The notes under the pieces are model-generated. The model was not told where the DNA came from and did not search any database. It saw only the letters and a list, made by a program, of their open reading frames with translations. A DNA stretch of 7,090 nt from Gammaproteobacteria bacterium. Lineage in GTDB: Bacteria > Pseudomonadota > Gammaproteobacteria > Pseudomonadales > Azotimanducaceae. Positions within the stretch are counted from its first letter, which is position 1; the number at the start of each line of letters is the position of its first letter. Position numbers and translations under genes: made by a program. Shown in pieces: positions 5,607-7,090 of the stretch. Location of the stretch: contig JAUILW010000165.1 in the NCBI GenBank assembly GCA_030432795.1, forward strand, positions 1 to 7,090, given 5' to 3'.

Positions 5607-6930
5607 CTGGCTGATTACCGGCGCGGAGATCAACGGCCACGACGGCCAGGATCTACGTATACAAAGCGGTGTGATCACCGCCGTGGGCCGCCTGCGGCGC
5701 AGGTCTGGCGAACGGATCGTCGAAGCTGAGGGCGGCCTGCTGCTGCCAGGCCTGCACGACCACCACCTGCACTTCTTTGCCTACGCGGCCGCACGCGCTT
5801 CTGTTCGTTGCGGCCCGCCAGCCGTTGCCGGCGAGTCCGAACTGATGGATGCGCTGAACCACGCAGAGGGTAGCGGCTGGCTGCGCGGCGTGGGCTACCA
5901 CGAGCACGTCGCTGGCGATATCGATCGCGCATGGCTTGATCGTCACGGACCTGCAAGGCCGGTGCGCCTGCAACACCGCAGCGGACGGCTGTGGATACTC
6001 AACAGCCGCGCCATGCAGGCCCTGGGTCTGCACGCACCCGCTGATGGCAGGCTGTTCGATCAGGACGAGCTGTTGCGCAGCACACCGCTCACTGGCGCGG
6101 AGATCGGCGACGCAAGCCGCGCCCTAGCACGGCTCGGTATTACCGCGTTCACGGACATGACGCCGCGCAATGACAAGAACACCAATGCAAGTTTTCGAGG
6201 GCGACAGGCGGCGGGCGACGTCCTGCAGAAGGTGACGCTGGCCGGACGGCTGGCAGACGGCATCTCCTTACGCAAGTTCCACCTGCATGACGATCACCTG
6301 CCGGCGTTCGATGCGTTCTGCGACGACATCGCCGCCGCGCACGCGCGCGACATGCCCATCGCCGTGCACGCGGTGACGGAACTGAGTCTGGTCTTCACCC
6401 TGTCGGCCCTGGAACGCGTGGGCACACACTCAGGCGATCGCATCGAACACGCCTCGGTAGTTCCTCCCGCGCTGTTACCAGCGATAGCGGCACGGGGCGT
6501 CACCATCGTCACCCAGCCCAACTTCGTGCGCGAGCGGGGTGATGCGTACCGACAGGATATTGCCGCAGACGAACATGGCTGGTTGTATCGCGGCCGAGCG
6601 TTTCTGCAGCACGGCATTCCGCTCGCCGCCGGCACCGATGCACCGTTCGGCGAGGCAGATCCCTGGGCCGCCATGCAAGCAGCGGTGGATCGACGCACCG
6701 CCGCCGGCGCAGAGCTCGGCGCCGGCGAGGCGTTATCTCCTGAAGCTGCGCTGGGCCTGTTTCTCGGCGCAGCGCAGACCCCGGCACGGCCACGGAAGCT
6801 GGCCGCCGGCGAACCGGCTGATCTCTGCCTGCTTGATCGCTCCTGGACTCAGGCGCGGGAAGACCTCAGCCGCGTTGGCGTGCGGGCAACCTGGATTGAC
6901 GGGCAGCTATGCCAGCCAGGCGTGCACTAG
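5602..6930 (+). CDS. Cytoplasmic amidohydrolase, Amidohydro_3/YtcJ-like
   Basis: A metal-dependent hydrolase of about 442 residues with no signal peptide. Counting from ATT 5602: N-terminal sandwich IDWLITGAEINGHDG and VITAVGRL, then LPGLHDHHLH with metal ligands His55 and His57, Lys225 (RKFHLHDDH) as probable carbamylated bridging lysine, His256 (IAVHAVTE), His283 (RIEHAS), Asp346 (AGTDAPFG), and a C-terminal GEPADLCLLD return strand. This ligand order fits the Amidohydro_3 family; YtcJ-type members are often nearer 540 residues, so this one is compact. The start is a problem. The first ordinary start is GTG 5671, which has no ribosome site and would delete the first sandwich strands; between it and the in-frame TGA at 5569-5571 there is no ATG, GTG or TTG. 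ATT 5602 (or CTG 5599) overlaps the preceding stop. Substrate unknown; cyclic amides, N-acyl or N-formyl compounds are typical. Confidence 0.88.
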   Translation: MDWLITGAEINGHDGQDLRIQSGVITAVGRLRRRSGERIVEAEGGLLLPGLHDHHLHFFAYAAARASVRCGPPAVAGESELMDALNHAEGSGWLRGVGYHEHVAGDIDRAWLDRHGPARPVRLQHRSGRLWILNSRAMQALGLHAPADGRLFDQDELLRSTPLTGAEIGDASRALARLGITAFTDMTPRNDKNTNASFRGRQAAGDVLQKVTLAGRLADGISLRKFHLHDDHLPAFDAFCDDIAAAHARDMPIAVHAVTELSLVFTLSALERVGTHSGDRIEHASVVPPALLPAIAARGVTIVTQPNFVRERGDAYRQDIAADEHGWLYRGRAFLQHGIPLAAGTDAPFGEADPWAAMQAAVDRRTAAGAELGAGEALSPEAALGLFLGAAQTPARPRKLAAGEPADLCLLDRSWTQAREDLSRVGVRATWIDGQLCQPGVH

Positions 6931-7090
6931 CCCCATAGCGGTGTAGAACAGCAGCCAATAGGCGGCGTCGATGAAAAACAGCGCCTTGCCCTTCTGCGAG
7001 AACAGGTAGTTGGTGCCGATGGCGGGCACGATAAAACCGAGCGCCACGCCGAACGCGGTGAGCACTTTGACAGCGAATGATAAATCCACA
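6907..7090 (-). CDS. DUF1761-like integral membrane protein, N-terminal part beyond window
   Basis: The last 60 or so residues of a membrane protein that enters from the right edge. Visible are two hydrophobic segments: KVLTAFGVALGFIVPAIGTN, and FFIDAAYWLLFYTAMGLVHA near the C-terminus, separated by a short loop NYLFSQKGKAL. The pattern LGF-x-P-x3-NYLF...K-x-LFFIDAAYWL resembles the C-terminal half of DUF1761 proteins, which are about 130-150 residues with four membrane spans and no known function. A GTG at 7089 begins the visible frame, but there is no room to see a ribosome site and the family length implies the gene extends outward. It is convergent with the preceding amidohydrolase; their 3' ends overlap by 24 bp. 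Confidence 0.72.
   Translation of the reverse strand, partial: VDLSFAVKVLTAFGVALGFIVPAIGTNYLFSQKGKALFFIDAAYWLLFYTAMGLVHAWLA

Noticed and set aside
5671..5673. GTG 5671 as the true start of the second amidohydrolase
   Set aside because: It has no Shine-Dalgarno sequence and would remove the first beta-sandwich strands, which are clearly encoded in frame upstream. Kept only as a fallback.
1..7090. Mobile element, tRNA, rRNA, CRISPR or attachment-site signals
   Set aside because: No terminal inverted repeats, transposase or integrase motifs, regularly spaced repeats or tRNA-like cloverleaf were recognised on either strand by eye.

Overview
This is a GC-rich, gene-dense chromosomal stretch with short intergenic gaps, eight protein-coding genes (two cut by the window edges) and no RNA gene, IS element or CRISPR array that I can see. 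The gene types suggest a proteobacterium, most likely a gammaproteobacterium with a catabolic, TonB-receptor-rich lifestyle: an outer-membrane receptor of the 'IEEIVVTARKREE' type, a secreted amidohydrolase, a GFA-fold zinc protein and a DUF1761-like membrane protein. Genus cannot be set from the sequence alone.

Layout. Positions 1-2188 (minus) hold a TonB-dependent receptor that is intact from its signal peptide but loses its last barrel strands at the left edge. Upstream of it, also on minus, is a 61-residue Nif11-like leader-type peptide (2378-2563). It is divergent from a VOC/glyoxalase-fold gene (2672-3217, plus). That gene converges, with a single base between stops, on a secreted D-aminoacylase/dihydroorotase-like amidohydrolase (3219-4664, minus). 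A 157-bp divergent gap separates this from a GFA/CENP-V-like zinc protein (4822-5229, plus). Next comes a small unassigned four-cysteine protein (5304-5606, plus), then a second, cytoplasmic amidohydrolase of the Amidohydro_3/YtcJ type (about 5602-6930, plus). The right edge carries the C-terminal half of a DUF1761-like membrane protein (6907-7090, minus) that overlaps the second amidohydrolase tail-to-tail by 24 bp.

How the genes could work together (inference). The receptor could import a small organic or metal-bound compound, the signal-peptide-bearing amidohydrolase could cleave an N-acyl, amide or cyclic-amide bond in the periplasm, and the cytoplasmic VOC protein, second amidohydrolase and GFA-like protein could handle products. 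No gene gives a substrate, and the alternating strands argue against one operon.

The most interesting points are: (i) the second amidohydrolase needs coding sequence upstream of its first ordinary start codon, and the best-placed initiation codon is an ATT overlapping the stop of the preceding four-cysteine gene; (ii) the lone Nif11-like peptide has no cysteine, no double-glycine cleavage site and no visible core; (iii) the small four-cysteine protein tightly linked to that amidohydrolase has no function I can assign.
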